In this document: one piece after another, positions 25,679-33,494 of the stretch
How positions within the stretch are numbered: position 1 is the first letter of the stretch
Layout: each line of letters begins with the position of its first letter
DNA from: Stenotrophomonas sp. UBA7346
GTDB lineage: Bacteria; Pseudomonadota; Gammaproteobacteria; Xanthomonadales; Xanthomonadaceae
Reading direction: 5' to 3'
Assembly (NCBI GenBank): GCA_002471015.1
Contig: DKPB01000075.1
Span: forward strand, 1-59,149
Length of the DNA: 59,149 nucleotides
Made by a program: the position numbers and the translations under genes
The notes under the pieces: generated by a model
What the model was told of the DNA's origin: nothing
Databases searched by the model: none
What the model saw: only the letters and a program-made list of their open reading frames with translations

Positions 25679-27469
25679 ATGTCCGCTTACAACATCACAG
25701 AACACAAGGTTGACATGGTGGTCGTCGGCGCCGGCGGCGCTGGCCTGCGTGCGACCTTTGGCCTGGCCCAGAAGGGCCTGCAGACCGTCTGCATCACCAA
25801 GGTCTTCCCGACCCGCTCGCACACCGTGGCAGCGCAGGGTGGCATCTCCGCCGCGCTGGCCAACATGGGCGAGGACGACTGGCGCTACCACTTCTACGAC
25901 ACCATCAAGGGGTCGGATTGGCTGGGCGACCAGGATGCCATCGAATACATGTGCCGTGAGGCCATCCCGGCCATCATCGAGCTGGAGCACTACGGCGTTC
26001 CGTTCTCGCGCACCGAAGAAGGCAAGATCTACCAGCGTCCGTTCGGTGGCATGACCACCAAATACGGTGAAGGCCCGTCCGCGCAGCGTACCTGCGCTGC
26101 CGCCGACCGTACCGGCCACGCCATCCTGCACACCCTGTACCAGCAGTCGCTGGCGCACAATGCGCAGTTCATGATCGAGTACTTCGCACTCGACCTGATC
26201 TTCGACGACGAAGGCGTCTGCCGCGGCGTGCTCGCCCTGGACATGGCCGAAGGCACCCTGCACCTGTTCCGTTCGCAGGGCGTGGTGCTGGCAACCGGCG
26301 GCTACGGCCGGGCCTACTTCAGCGCCACCTCGGCACACACCTGTACCGGTGACGGCGGTGGCCTGGTGGCCCGTGCCGGCCTGCCGCTGCAGGACATGGA
26401 ATTCGTGCAGTTCCACCCGACCGGCATCTACGGCGCCGGCTGCCTGATCACCGAAGGTGTGCGAGGCGAGGGCGGCATCCTGCGCAACAGCAGTGGCGAG
26501 CGCTTCATGGAGCGCTATGCACCGCATTACAAGGATCTGGCATCGCGTGACGTGGTGTCGCGCTCGATGACCATCGAAATCCGCGAAGGCCGTGGCGTCG
26601 GCGAGCACAAGGATCACATCCTGCTCGACCTGACCCACCTGGGCCCGGGCGTGATCGACAAGAAGCTGCCGGGTATTGCCGAAAGCGCACGCATCTTCGC
26701 GGGCGTGGACGTGCACAAGCAGCCGATTCCGGTCATCCCGACCGTCCACTACAACATGGGCGGCATCCCGACCAACTACCACGGTGAAGTGGTGCGCAAG
26801 GTCGGCGACAACCCCGATGCGGTTGTGCCGGGCCTGTACGCCATCGGCGAAGCTGCCTGCGTGTCGGTGCACGGCGCCAACCGCCTGGGTTCCAACTCGT
26901 TGCTCGACCTTGTGGTGTTCGGCCGCGCCGTGGCCAACCGTTGCGCCGAGACGATCAAGCCGGGCGCCTCGCACAAGACCCTGCCGTCCGATGCCTGCGA
27001 CAAGGCACTGGGCTTGCTGGACAAACTGCGCCATGCCAACGGCGACACCCCGACTGCCGTCATCCGTGACCGCATGCAGCGCACGATGCAGGCCGACGCC
27101 GCCGTGTTCCGCACCAGCAAGACGCTGGAAGAGGGCTGCCAGAAGATGGCCGAAGTGTTCGATTCGTTCCAGGACGTCAAGGTTTCCGACCGCTCGCTGG
27201 TCTGGAACTCCGACCTGATCGAAACCTACGAGCTGAACAACCTGCTGCTCAACGCCGTTGCCACCATCAACTCGGCCGAGCAGCGCAAGGAAAGCCGTGG
27301 CGCCCACGCGCACGAGGACTTCCCGGACCGCGACGACGTCAACTGGCAGAAGCACACGCTGGTCACCGTCGACGACAAGGGCAAGTGCAGCTTCGATTAC
27401 CGCCCGGTGCACATGTACACGCTCAGCGATGACGTGTCCGTGGTGCCGCCGAAGCCGCGCGTCTACTGA
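25679..27469 (+). CDS. sdhA: Succinate dehydrogenase flavoprotein subunit
   Basis: Catalytic subunit oxidising succinate to fumarate, 596 residues. FAD-binding VVVGAGGAGLRATFGLA near 16 and the covalent-FAD region TRSHTVAAQGGISAAL near 43, which contains the flavinylated His. Active-site segments EFVQFHPTGIYGAGCLI near 240 and HGANRLGSNSLLDLVVFGRA near 398. C-terminus has the expected CSFDYRPVH segment. Normal length, no frameshift. sdhB starts 17 bases later. Confidence 0.97.
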   Translation: MSAYNITEHKVDMVVVGAGGAGLRATFGLAQKGLQTVCITKVFPTRSHTVAAQGGISAALANMGEDDWRYHFYDTIKGSDWLGDQDAIEYMCREAIPAIIELEHYGVPFSRTEEGKIYQRPFGGMTTKYGEGPSAQRTCAAADRTGHAILHTLYQQSLAHNAQFMIEYFALDLIFDDEGVCRGVLALDMAEGTLHLFRSQGVVLATGGYGRAYFSATSAHTCTGDGGGLVARAGLPLQDMEFVQFHPTGIYGAGCLITEGVRGEGGILRNSSGERFMERYAPHYKDLASRDVVSRSMTIEIREGRGVGEHKDHILLDLTHLGPGVIDKKLPGIAESARIFAGVDVHKQPIPVIPTVHYNMGGIPTNYHGEVVRKVGDNPDAVVPGLYAIGEAACVSVHGANRLGSNSLLDLVVFGRAVANRCAETIKPGASHKTLPSDACDKALGLLDKLRHANGDTPTAVIRDRMQRTMQADAAVFRTSKTLEEGCQKMAEVFDSFQDVKVSDRSLVWNSDLIETYELNNLLLNAVATINSAEQRKESRGAHAHEDFPDRDDVNWQKHTLVTVDDKGKCSFDYRPVHMYTLSDDVSVVPPKPRVY

Positions 27470-27486
27470 TCCGGGGAACTACGAAC

Positions 27487-28272
27487 ATGGCTGAATTTTC
27501 TCTTCCCAAGAACTCCCAGGTCACCAAGGGCAAGCACTTCCCGGTCAAGGGTGGTGGCAAGAACCTGCGCACCTTCAAGATCTACCGTTGGAGCCCGGAT
27601 GACGACCAGAACCCGCGTACCGACACCTACGAGATCGATCTCGATGCGTGCGGCCCGATGGTTCTGGACGCGCTGATCAAGATCAAGAACGAGATTGATC
27701 CGACCCTGACCTTCCGCCGCTCCTGCCGCGAAGGCATCTGCGGTTCGTGCGCGATGAACATCGACGGCACCAATACCTTGGCCTGTACCCGTGCCATTGC
27801 CGATTGCGCCAAGGCCGAGGTGCCGATCTACCCGCTGCCGCACATGGACGTGGTCAAGGATCTGGTTCCGGACCTGACCCACTTCTACGCGCAGTACGCT
27901 TCGATCAAGCCGTGGATCCGTACCCAGACCCCGGCACCGCCGGATCGTGAACGCCTGCAGTCGCCGGAAGACCGCGAGAAGCTGGACGGTCTGTATGAGT
28001 GCATCCTGTGCGCCTGCTGCTCGACCAGCTGCCCAAGCTACTGGTGGAACGGCGAGCGTTACCTGGGCCCGGCAATCCTGCTGCAGGCCTACCGCTGGAT
28101 CATCGACTCGCGCGATGAGGACACCGGCGCACGCCTGGACGACCTGGAAGATCCGTTCAAGCTGTACCGCTGCCACACCATCATGAACTGCGCACGCACC
28201 TGCCCGAAGGGCTTGAACCCGGCACTGGCAATCGCCGAGATTAAGAAGCTGATGATGGCGCGCCGCGCTTGA
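27487..28272 (+). CDS. sdhB: Succinate dehydrogenase iron-sulfur subunit
   Basis: Electron-transfer subunit with three Fe-S clusters, 261 residues. [2Fe-2S] site CREGICGSCAMNIDG with a further Cys in NTLAC; [4Fe-4S]/[3Fe-4S] ligands in CILCACCSTSCPSYWW and CHTIMNCARTCPKGL. GGGGAAC precedes the ATG. Ends the sdhCDAB operon before a large palindromic intergenic element. Confidence 0.97.
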   Translation: MAEFSLPKNSQVTKGKHFPVKGGGKNLRTFKIYRWSPDDDQNPRTDTYEIDLDACGPMVLDALIKIKNEIDPTLTFRRSCREGICGSCAMNIDGTNTLACTRAIADCAKAEVPIYPLPHMDVVKDLVPDLTHFYAQYASIKPWIRTQTPAPPDRERLQSPEDREKLDGLYECILCACCSTSCPSYWWNGERYLGPAILLQAYRWIIDSRDEDTGARLDDLEDPFKLYRCHTIMNCARTCPKGLNPALAIAEIKKLMMARRA

Positions 28273-28282
28273 TGCGTTATGC

Positions 28283-28430
28283 CTTCTCCCTTCGGGAGAA
28301 GAGCCTGTCCCCGCGAAGGCGGGGATGCCCCGTAGGGGCGGATGAGGGTGCGGGCGAAGCCTGCTGCCCTCGATTTCGCAGGAGCTTCGCTCCAACCCTC
28401 ACCCCAACCCCTCTCCCTGTGGGAGAGGGG
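28283..28430. repeat. Composite palindromic intergenic element
   Basis: Two strong hairpins flank a longer imperfect inverted repeat. Left hairpin 28283-28301: CTTCTCCC / GGGAGAAG, loop TTC. Right hairpin 28408-28430: CCCCTCTCCC / GGGAGAGGGG, loop TGT. Between them GATGAGGGTGCGGGCGAAGC is partly complementary to GCTTCGCTCC...ACCCTCACC. A closely similar element is at 33364-33487. Located between sdhB and sdhE, where it could weaken read-through. Confidence 0.8.
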
Positions 28431-28456
28431 CTTTGGTATCAGAGGTATCCGAAGCC

Positions 28457-28711
28457 ATGCAGACCGAAGACGAAATCCTGTTGAAGAAACTGCGCTGGCG
28501 TTGCCGCCGTGGCATGCGCGAGCTGGACCAGCTTTTCGGTCGGTATCTTGACCGCCGCTGGCTGGATGCGCCGGCTGAAGAACGCGCGGTTTTCCTGCAG
28601 TTGCTGGACACCGAGGACGATAAGTTGTGGCGCTGGTCCATGGGCTACGAGGCCTGTCCCGATGCCACGCAGGCAGCACTCATCAGTTACATCCGCGCCC
28701 TTCCGGTGTGA
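28457..28711 (+). CDS. sdhE: FAD assembly factor SdhE
   Basis: Small helical protein (84 residues) that helps attach FAD covalently to SdhA. The family motif RGMRELDQLFGRYL (canonical RGMxExDxxL) is near residue 16, followed by FLQLLDTEDDKLWRWSMG. ATG at 28457, though an upstream in-frame start at 28433 exists; MQTEDEILLKKLRWRCRRG is the normal beginning. Positioned 184 bases after sdhB and overlapping ygfX. Confidence 0.94.
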   Translation: MQTEDEILLKKLRWRCRRGMRELDQLFGRYLDRRWLDAPAEERAVFLQLLDTEDDKLWRWSMGYEACPDATQAALISYIRALPV

Positions 28712-29111
28712 GTGGCGTCCCTCGCGCTGGTTGACCGGCGCTTTGCTGGGCCTGTCGTTGCTGGCGGCCGTTGCCCTGTTGAACTGCGATCTTGAATTGC
28801 ACCTGGCCTGGCCGCTGGCCATCGCGGTGCTGCTGCTGGGTGCGCACCAGGTGCGTGCCGAAGCCCGCAAGCCCGCGCGTCAGCTGCTGCTGCCGTCGCC
28901 GCCAGCCCCGATGTGCGTCGATGGGGTGAGCGTGCAGGGCCCGGTTCTGCTGGAACGCGGTCCACTGCTGTTGTTGCGCTGGCACCAGGGCAGGCAACGC
29001 CATCAACTGCTGTTCTGGCCCGATACCCTGCCGCGCGCCCGGCGACGTGAACTGCGACTGGCCGTTCGTGCGCATGGCGTTTCCCGCAGGCCGGCGTCAG
29101 TGGCACCATAG
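28662..29111 (+). CDS. YgfX-like membrane protein
   Basis: Small inner-membrane protein of the YgfX family, encoded next to sdhE as in enterobacteria. About 149 residues: APFRCEWRPSRWL matches the family start, then two predicted helices (LTGALLGLSLLAAVALL and LAWPLAIAVLLLGA) and a basic soluble tail with RWHQGRQRHQLLFWPDTL and RRELRLAVR. The start is uncertain: the ATG at 28662 overlaps sdhE by 50 bases and retains the conserved region; TTG at 28731 would remove it. In E. coli the family was described as toxin-like (CptA) or as SdhE-interacting; function here unproven. Confidence 0.75.
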   Translation: MPRRQHSSVTSAPFRCEWRPSRWLTGALLGLSLLAAVALLNCDLELHLAWPLAIAVLLLGAHQVRAEARKPARQLLLPSPPAPMCVDGVSVQGPVLLERGPLLLLRWHQGRQRHQLLFWPDTLPRARRRELRLAVRAHGVSRRPASVAP

Positions 29112-29134
29112 CGACACCTTCCGGGCCCAAACGC

Positions 29135-30376
29135 ATGTTCAAACCCTTACCCGTCGCAATCGGATTGCGCTACCTGCGAGCCAAGCGCCGCAACGGCTTC
29201 ATTTCCTTCATCTCGATGGCATCGATCCTCGGCATTGCGCTGGGCGTCACGGTGCTGATCACCACGCTGGCGGTGATGAGCGGTTTCCAGAAGGAAATCC
29301 GCGACCGCCTGCTGCAGATGTCGGCCCATGCCACGGTCAGTGCTGATGGTGAGCCGATGGCCAACTGGCAGCATGCCATCGACGTGGCAACCAAGGACCC
29401 GCGTGTCGCCGGTGCCGCGCCTTACATCGAGATCCAGGGCATGTTGTCCGGGGCCCGGGTGCAGGGGGCCATCGTGCAGGGCATCGACCCGGCGCAGGAG
29501 TCCAAGGTGTCGGTGTTGGCCGAGAAAATGACCAAGGGTTCGCTGGACGACCTGAAGCCCGGCGAGTTCAACATCGTGCTGGGGAAGGAACTGGCAATCT
29601 GGTTGGGCGTGGATGTCGGCGACAACGTGGTCGCCACCCTGGCCGAGGTGCAGGGCACGCCGATGGGGGCGATGCCGCGGGTCAAGCGCTTCACTGTCAG
29701 TGGCATCTTCGAGGCGGGTTCCAATGAAGTGGACCGGGGCGTCGCCTTCACCAACATGCAGGACATGGAACGCGTGCTGCGCATGGACGGCGTTACCGGC
29801 GTGCGCCTGAAGATGCATGACATGGACCAGGCCTATACGGTGGCACGCGATCTCGCGGTCAACCTCAATGGTTACTACCGGGTCAGCGACTGGACCCAGG
29901 AAAACGCCAATCTCTACCACTCGCTGCGCATGGAAAAGACGGTGATGGGCATTTTGTTGTCACTGATCATCGCCATGGGCGCGTTCAACCTGGTGTCCTC
30001 GCAGGTGATGCTGGTTACCGACAAGCAGGCCGACATCGCGATCCTGCGTACGCTGGGTCTCACGCCCGGCGGGGTGATGCAGGTGTTCATGGTGCAGGGC
30101 ACCTTGATCGGCGTGTTCGGCACCATTGCCGGCGTTATTGGTGGTATCGCACTGACCTTGAACCTGGAGCGCATCCTTGGCCTGATCGAGTCCGCCTTCA
30201 ACATCAAGTTGCTGCCGGAGGACGTGTATTACATCACCGGCCTGCCGACCGACATGCAGACCGGCGACATCGTCACCATCACCGTGGTGGCCCTGCTGAT
30301 GAGTTTTGCAGCGACCTTGTACCCGGCGTGGCGTGCGGCCCGCACCCAGCCGGCGGAGGCGCTGCGCTATGAATGA
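29135..30376 (+). CDS. lolC: Lipoprotein-releasing ABC transporter permease (LolC/LolE/LolF type)
   Basis: Inner-membrane permease that extracts outer-membrane lipoproteins for LolA. 413 residues: N-terminal motif AIGLRYLRAKRRNGFISFIS and the first helix, a large periplasmic domain (about 50-270), then three helices (VMGILLSLIIAMGAFNLVSS; MVQGTLIGVFGTIAGVIGG; TVVALLMSFAATLYPAW) and the C-terminal RTQPAEALRYE. Its stop overlaps lolD by 8 bases. Only one permease gene is present with lolD, so it may be a homodimeric LolF-like form; a second gene elsewhere cannot be excluded. Confidence 0.9.
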   Translation: MFKPLPVAIGLRYLRAKRRNGFISFISMASILGIALGVTVLITTLAVMSGFQKEIRDRLLQMSAHATVSADGEPMANWQHAIDVATKDPRVAGAAPYIEIQGMLSGARVQGAIVQGIDPAQESKVSVLAEKMTKGSLDDLKPGEFNIVLGKELAIWLGVDVGDNVVATLAEVQGTPMGAMPRVKRFTVSGIFEAGSNEVDRGVAFTNMQDMERVLRMDGVTGVRLKMHDMDQAYTVARDLAVNLNGYYRVSDWTQENANLYHSLRMEKTVMGILLSLIIAMGAFNLVSSQVMLVTDKQADIAILRTLGLTPGGVMQVFMVQGTLIGVFGTIAGVIGGIALTLNLERILGLIESAFNIKLLPEDVYYITGLPTDMQTGDIVTITVVALLMSFAATLYPAWRAARTQPAEALRYE

Positions 30377-31079
30377 GAAAGCATTGATGGAATCGGTTAT
30401 CCGCGCCGAAGGCCTCGGCAAGACCTATGCCGAGGGCAAGATGCATACGCCGGTGTTCGACGGGCTGGATCTGGATGTGGCCGCCGGCGAGACCGTGGCC
30501 ATCGTCGGTGCCTCCGGCGCGGGCAAGAGCACGTTGCTGCACCTGCTGGGCGGGTTGGACATTCCGACGGCCGGCGAGGTGTATGTTGCCGGGCAACGGA
30601 TGTCAGCCCTGTCCGATACCGAACGTGGCCGGCTGCGCAACCGCTCGTTGGGCTTCGTCTACCAGTTCCACCACCTGCTGCCAGAGTTCACCGCGCTGGA
30701 AAACGTGATGATGCCGGTGATGCTGGGGGGGAGCGATGCGGCTGGTGCCAGCCAGCGCGCCAAGGCGCTGCTGGAATCGGTGGGTCTTGGGCACCGCCTT
30801 GAGCACAAGCCCGGGGAACTGTCCGGCGGTGAGCGGCAGCGCGCCGCGGTGGCACGTGCGTTGGTCAACCAGCCCGCCTGCGTGTTGGGTGACGAGCCCA
30901 CAGGCAACCTGGACGACAAAACCGCAGCCACCGTTTTCGAACTGATGCTGGAACTCAACCGTGCCCAACGCACCAGTCTGGTGCTGGTTACCCACGACCG
31001 TGGCCTGGCGCGCAAGCTGGACCGCGTTCTGGAGCTGCGCCAGGGACGTTTGTACCAGCTGGCACGCAGCGAAGTCTGA
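30369..31079 (+). CDS. lolD: Lipoprotein-releasing system ATP-binding protein LolD
   Basis: ATPase of the Lol lipoprotein release complex, 236 residues. Walker A GASGAGKSTLLHLLGGLD near 48, Q-loop FVYQFHHLLPEFTALENVMMP (LolD-type), signature LSGGERQRAAVARALVN, Walker B VLGDEPTGNLD, H-loop VTHDRGLAR. The ATG at 30369 overlaps the permease stop; MESVIRAEGLG six codons on is an alternative. Downstream 111-base gap before the next gene. Confidence 0.95.
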   Translation: MNEKALMESVIRAEGLGKTYAEGKMHTPVFDGLDLDVAAGETVAIVGASGAGKSTLLHLLGGLDIPTAGEVYVAGQRMSALSDTERGRLRNRSLGFVYQFHHLLPEFTALENVMMPVMLGGSDAAGASQRAKALLESVGLGHRLEHKPGELSGGERQRAAVARALVNQPACVLGDEPTGNLDDKTAATVFELMLELNRAQRTSLVLVTHDRGLARKLDRVLELRQGRLYQLARSEV

Positions 31080-31190
31080 GCTGGCACGGCTGCTGAACGG
31101 TTTTTGCGACAGCTCGCGTTTACCCGTGTTCAGGTGGATGATGGGTCCTTGGTTCCGCTGTACCCGTCGTTCCGTGTGAGGAGTAGTGCC

Positions 31191-31652
31191 ATGAAAAAAA
31201 TGCTGGTCGCGGCAATGCTGGCCGCAACGTTGGCAGGCTGTGCAACCACGGGAAAACTGAGCAGTGACGAGCGGCTGCAGCTCTATCGCAGCCATGCCGG
31301 TGCGCCCGTCAACAGTTTCAAGTACTTTGGATCGCTCAATGGCTGGACGGAGTTGGGCGATAGCGCTCTGGCAGTATGGACCCGGCCCAACGAGGCCTGG
31401 TTGTTGAACCTGGGTGGCCCGTGCATGGATCTGTCGTATGCGCCCGCGATCACCGTGACCAACATGATGGGGCAGGTATCGGTGCGGTTTGATCGGGTGA
31501 TCGTGCATGGCAGCGGCCCGATGGCACACGTACCTTGCCGGATCGACAGCATCCAGCCGCTGGACGTAAAGGCGCTGCGTGCATCCGAGAAGGAAATGCG
31601 CGAGGCCAAGATCGCCGAACGTGCCGCCGACCAAGGCGGCGAAACGAACTGA
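31191..31652 (+). CDS. Small lipoprotein, DUF6491-like
   Basis: Predicted lipoprotein of 153 residues with lipobox LAGC (MKKMLVAAMLAATLAGCATT). After the Cys it has a short soluble domain: SFKYFGSLNGWTELGDSALA, WTRPNEAWLLNLGGPC, VTNMMGQVSVRFDRVIVHG and MAHVPCRIDSIQPLD, with two conserved-looking cysteines. These fit the small DUF6491 family found in Xanthomonadales, function unknown. GTGAGGAG lies upstream of the ATG. It comes after lolD but with its own leader. Confidence 0.7.
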   Translation: MKKMLVAAMLAATLAGCATTGKLSSDERLQLYRSHAGAPVNSFKYFGSLNGWTELGDSALAVWTRPNEAWLLNLGGPCMDLSYAPAITVTNMMGQVSVRFDRVIVHGSGPMAHVPCRIDSIQPLDVKALRASEKEMREAKIAERAADQGGETN

Positions 31653-31981
31653 CGTAGGCACGACACGTAGTGCGACTGCGTTGAGGGGCCGCGTTGAGCC
31701 CCTCTCCCGTTTTACGGGAGAGGGGTTGGGGTGAGGGCCGCTTTCGGGCTTTGCCGGTAAAGCTTCTGCCGAGCATGGCTCGGCACTACATGTGGCACGA
31801 CTTCGTTGGGGCTGGATCGAGCCCTTCTCCCGTTTACGGGGTGAGAGGACAGCTTGCGAACCATTGGTTCGCTGCTCATCGAACGCCCTTGCGCCAGCGC
31901 GAGGGCTGGGGCGCGGGCAGCTTTGCAGCTTTATCGGGAAAGCCTCTGCCGAGCATGGCTCGGCACTACAGGGGTCCGGCT
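31653..31981. repeat. Intergenic region with hairpin and two GTAG-type palindromes
   Basis: Holds three recognisable elements. 31699-31725: CCCCTCTCCCGT / ACGGGAGAGGGG, a perfect 12-base-pair stem with loop TTT. 31762-31790 and 31942-31970: GTAG-headed palindromes (SMAG type) with core TGCCGAGC ATG GCTCGGCA followed by CTAC; they lie 180 bases apart in the same orientation and are preceded by the same AAAGC(T/C)TC. No coding sequence is convincing. Lies between the convergent lipoprotein gene and yggX. Confidence 0.8.
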
Positions 31982-32257
31982 TTATTCCGCTTCCGGGGCG
32001 ACGTAGCCGGCCGGCTTTTCCGCACCGCCGGCGAACAGATACTTCACCAGCTCTTCTTCAAGGAAGGCGCGGTGCTTCGGATCGCGCGGCGACAGCCGGT
32101 TCTCATTGATCAGCATGGTCTGGTGCGCCAGCCATGCGGCCCAGGCCTGCTTGCCGATGTTGGCGAAAATGCGCTGGCCCAGTTCGCCCGGATAGGGCAC
32201 GAAATCCAGACCCTCGGTTTCGCGTTGTTCGTATTGGCAGAAGACGGAGCGGGGCAT
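31982..32257 (-). CDS. yggX: Probable Fe(2+)-trafficking protein YggX
   Basis: Small cytoplasmic protein of 91 residues linked to iron handling and protection of Fe-S clusters. Starts MPRSVFCQYEQRETEGLDF with the conserved Cys at 7, then PYPGELGQRIFANIGKQAW and HQTMLINENRLSPRDPKHR, all family hallmarks. An AGGA lies upstream of the ATG at 32257. It follows mutY by 17 bases, the classical mutY-yggX pair. Confidence 0.95.
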   Translation of the reverse strand: MPRSVFCQYEQRETEGLDFVPYPGELGQRIFANIGKQAWAAWLAHQTMLINENRLSPRDPKHRAFLEEELVKYLFAGGAEKPAGYVAPEAE

Positions 32258-32274
32258 GGTGGTGTCCTGTCGAA

Positions 32275-33330
32275 TCAATGTGCCGGATGACGATCCAGCA
32301 GTTTGCGGATGGGGGCGGGAAGGCCGAGTGCGGCCAGTTCGTCACGCGCTACCCAGCGTAGATCGGCATTGTCACCGACCTTGGACTTGAGTGCGACCTT
32401 GCGCAGGTGCAGCGGCTGCAGATGCAGGCGGTAATGGCTGAAGGTGTGCACGATCAGCGGCAGCTCGTTGGCGTTGTCGTAATCGCCCTCCACCGTGGCG
32501 GCGAACCATTCGCGTAGTTCGGTGTCGGTCTCGGCCTGCGGCAGGGTCCACAGCGAGGCCCAGATGCCGGTGGGGGGGCGCTTGAGCAACAGGATGCGGC
32601 CTTGTACGTCTTCCAGCAGCAGCGCACTGGCCTCGCGTTCGGGCAGCACCTTGCTGGGTTTGGGGGTTGGCAGCGCATCGACCAGGCCCTGCGCATGCGC
32701 GGCGCAATTGTTCTGCAGCGGGCACAGGATGCAGGCGGGCTTTGCCCGCGTGCACAGGGTGGCGCCGAAGTCCATCTGCGCCTGGGTGTAGTCGGCCATG
32801 CGCCCGGCCGGTACCTGCGTGACATGGGTCTGGGCCTGGGCCCACAGTTGTTTCTCGATGGCGGGCAGGCCGGGAAAGCCGCTGATGCCGTGATAGCGCG
32901 TCAAGACGCGCTTGACGTTGCCATCGAGGATGGCGAATGGGTCGTTCCAGGCCTGGCTGAGGATGGCGCCGGCAGTGCTGCGGCCTATGCCGGGCAGGGC
33001 AAGCAGGGCATCGAAATCGCGCGGCAGTTCGCCGCCGTGCAGCTCGACGCATTGCCTGGCTGCGGCATGCAGGTTGCGGGCGCGCGCGTAGTAGCCCAGG
33101 CCGGCCCAGTGCGCCATCAACGTATCGTTGTCGGTCGCGGCAAGGTCGGCCAGCGTCGGGAAGGACTGTACGAAGCGCTGGAAGTACGGGATGACCGTGG
33201 CGACCTGGGTCTGCTGCAACATGATTTCCGACAGCCACACCCGGTAGGGCGAGCGCGGATGCTGCCAGGGCAGATCGTGGCGGCCGTGCTGGTCGAACCA
33301 GGTCAGGAGTTGGCTGGGGAAGTTGGGCAT
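32275..33330 (-). CDS. mutY: A/G-specific adenine DNA glycosylase
   Basis: Removes adenine mispaired with 8-oxoguanine. 351 residues. Catalytic Glu in SEIMLQQTQV (E35), helix-hairpin-helix LPGIGRSTAGAIL near 112, catalytic Asp in AILDGNVKRVL (D136), and the [4Fe-4S] ligands CTRAKPACILCPLQNNC (C-x6-C-x2-C-x5-C). A C-terminal Nudix-like domain for 8-oxoG recognition follows. Same operon as yggX. Confidence 0.96.
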   Translation of the reverse strand: MPNFPSQLLTWFDQHGRHDLPWQHPRSPYRVWLSEIMLQQTQVATVIPYFQRFVQSFPTLADLAATDNDTLMAHWAGLGYYARARNLHAAARQCVELHGGELPRDFDALLALPGIGRSTAGAILSQAWNDPFAILDGNVKRVLTRYHGISGFPGLPAIEKQLWAQAQTHVTQVPAGRMADYTQAQMDFGATLCTRAKPACILCPLQNNCAAHAQGLVDALPTPKPSKVLPEREASALLLEDVQGRILLLKRPPTGIWASLWTLPQAETDTELREWFAATVEGDYDNANELPLIVHTFSHYRLHLQPLHLRKVALKSKVGDNADLRWVARDELAALGLPAPIRKLLDRHPAH

Positions 33331-33363
33331 TGGCTCGCAGGCGATGGCGGTTGCTTTCGCGTC

Positions 33364-33487
33364 CCTTCTCCCCGTGGGAGAAGGTGCCCCGTAGGGGCGG
33401 ATGAGGGTAAGGCTTCTACCGCTTTACTGCGTGGGAGCTTCGCTCCTGCTTACCCTCACCCCAACCCCTCTCCCGGCGGGAGAGGGG
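33364..33487. repeat. Composite palindromic element, second copy
   Basis: Same design as 28283-28430. Left hairpin 33364-33384: CCTTCTCCC / GGGAGAAGG, loop CGT. Right hairpin 33465-33487: CCCCTCTCCC / GGGAGAGGGG, loop GGC. Between them GCCCCGTAGGGGCGGATGAG and a GCTTCGCTCC segment recur as in the first copy. It fills the gap between ftsY and mutY. Confidence 0.8.
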
Positions 33488-33494
33488 CTTTGGA

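Noticed and set aside
25268..27412. 714-codon minus-strand frame over sdhD and sdhA
   Set aside because: Antisense shadow of sdhA; no family motif.
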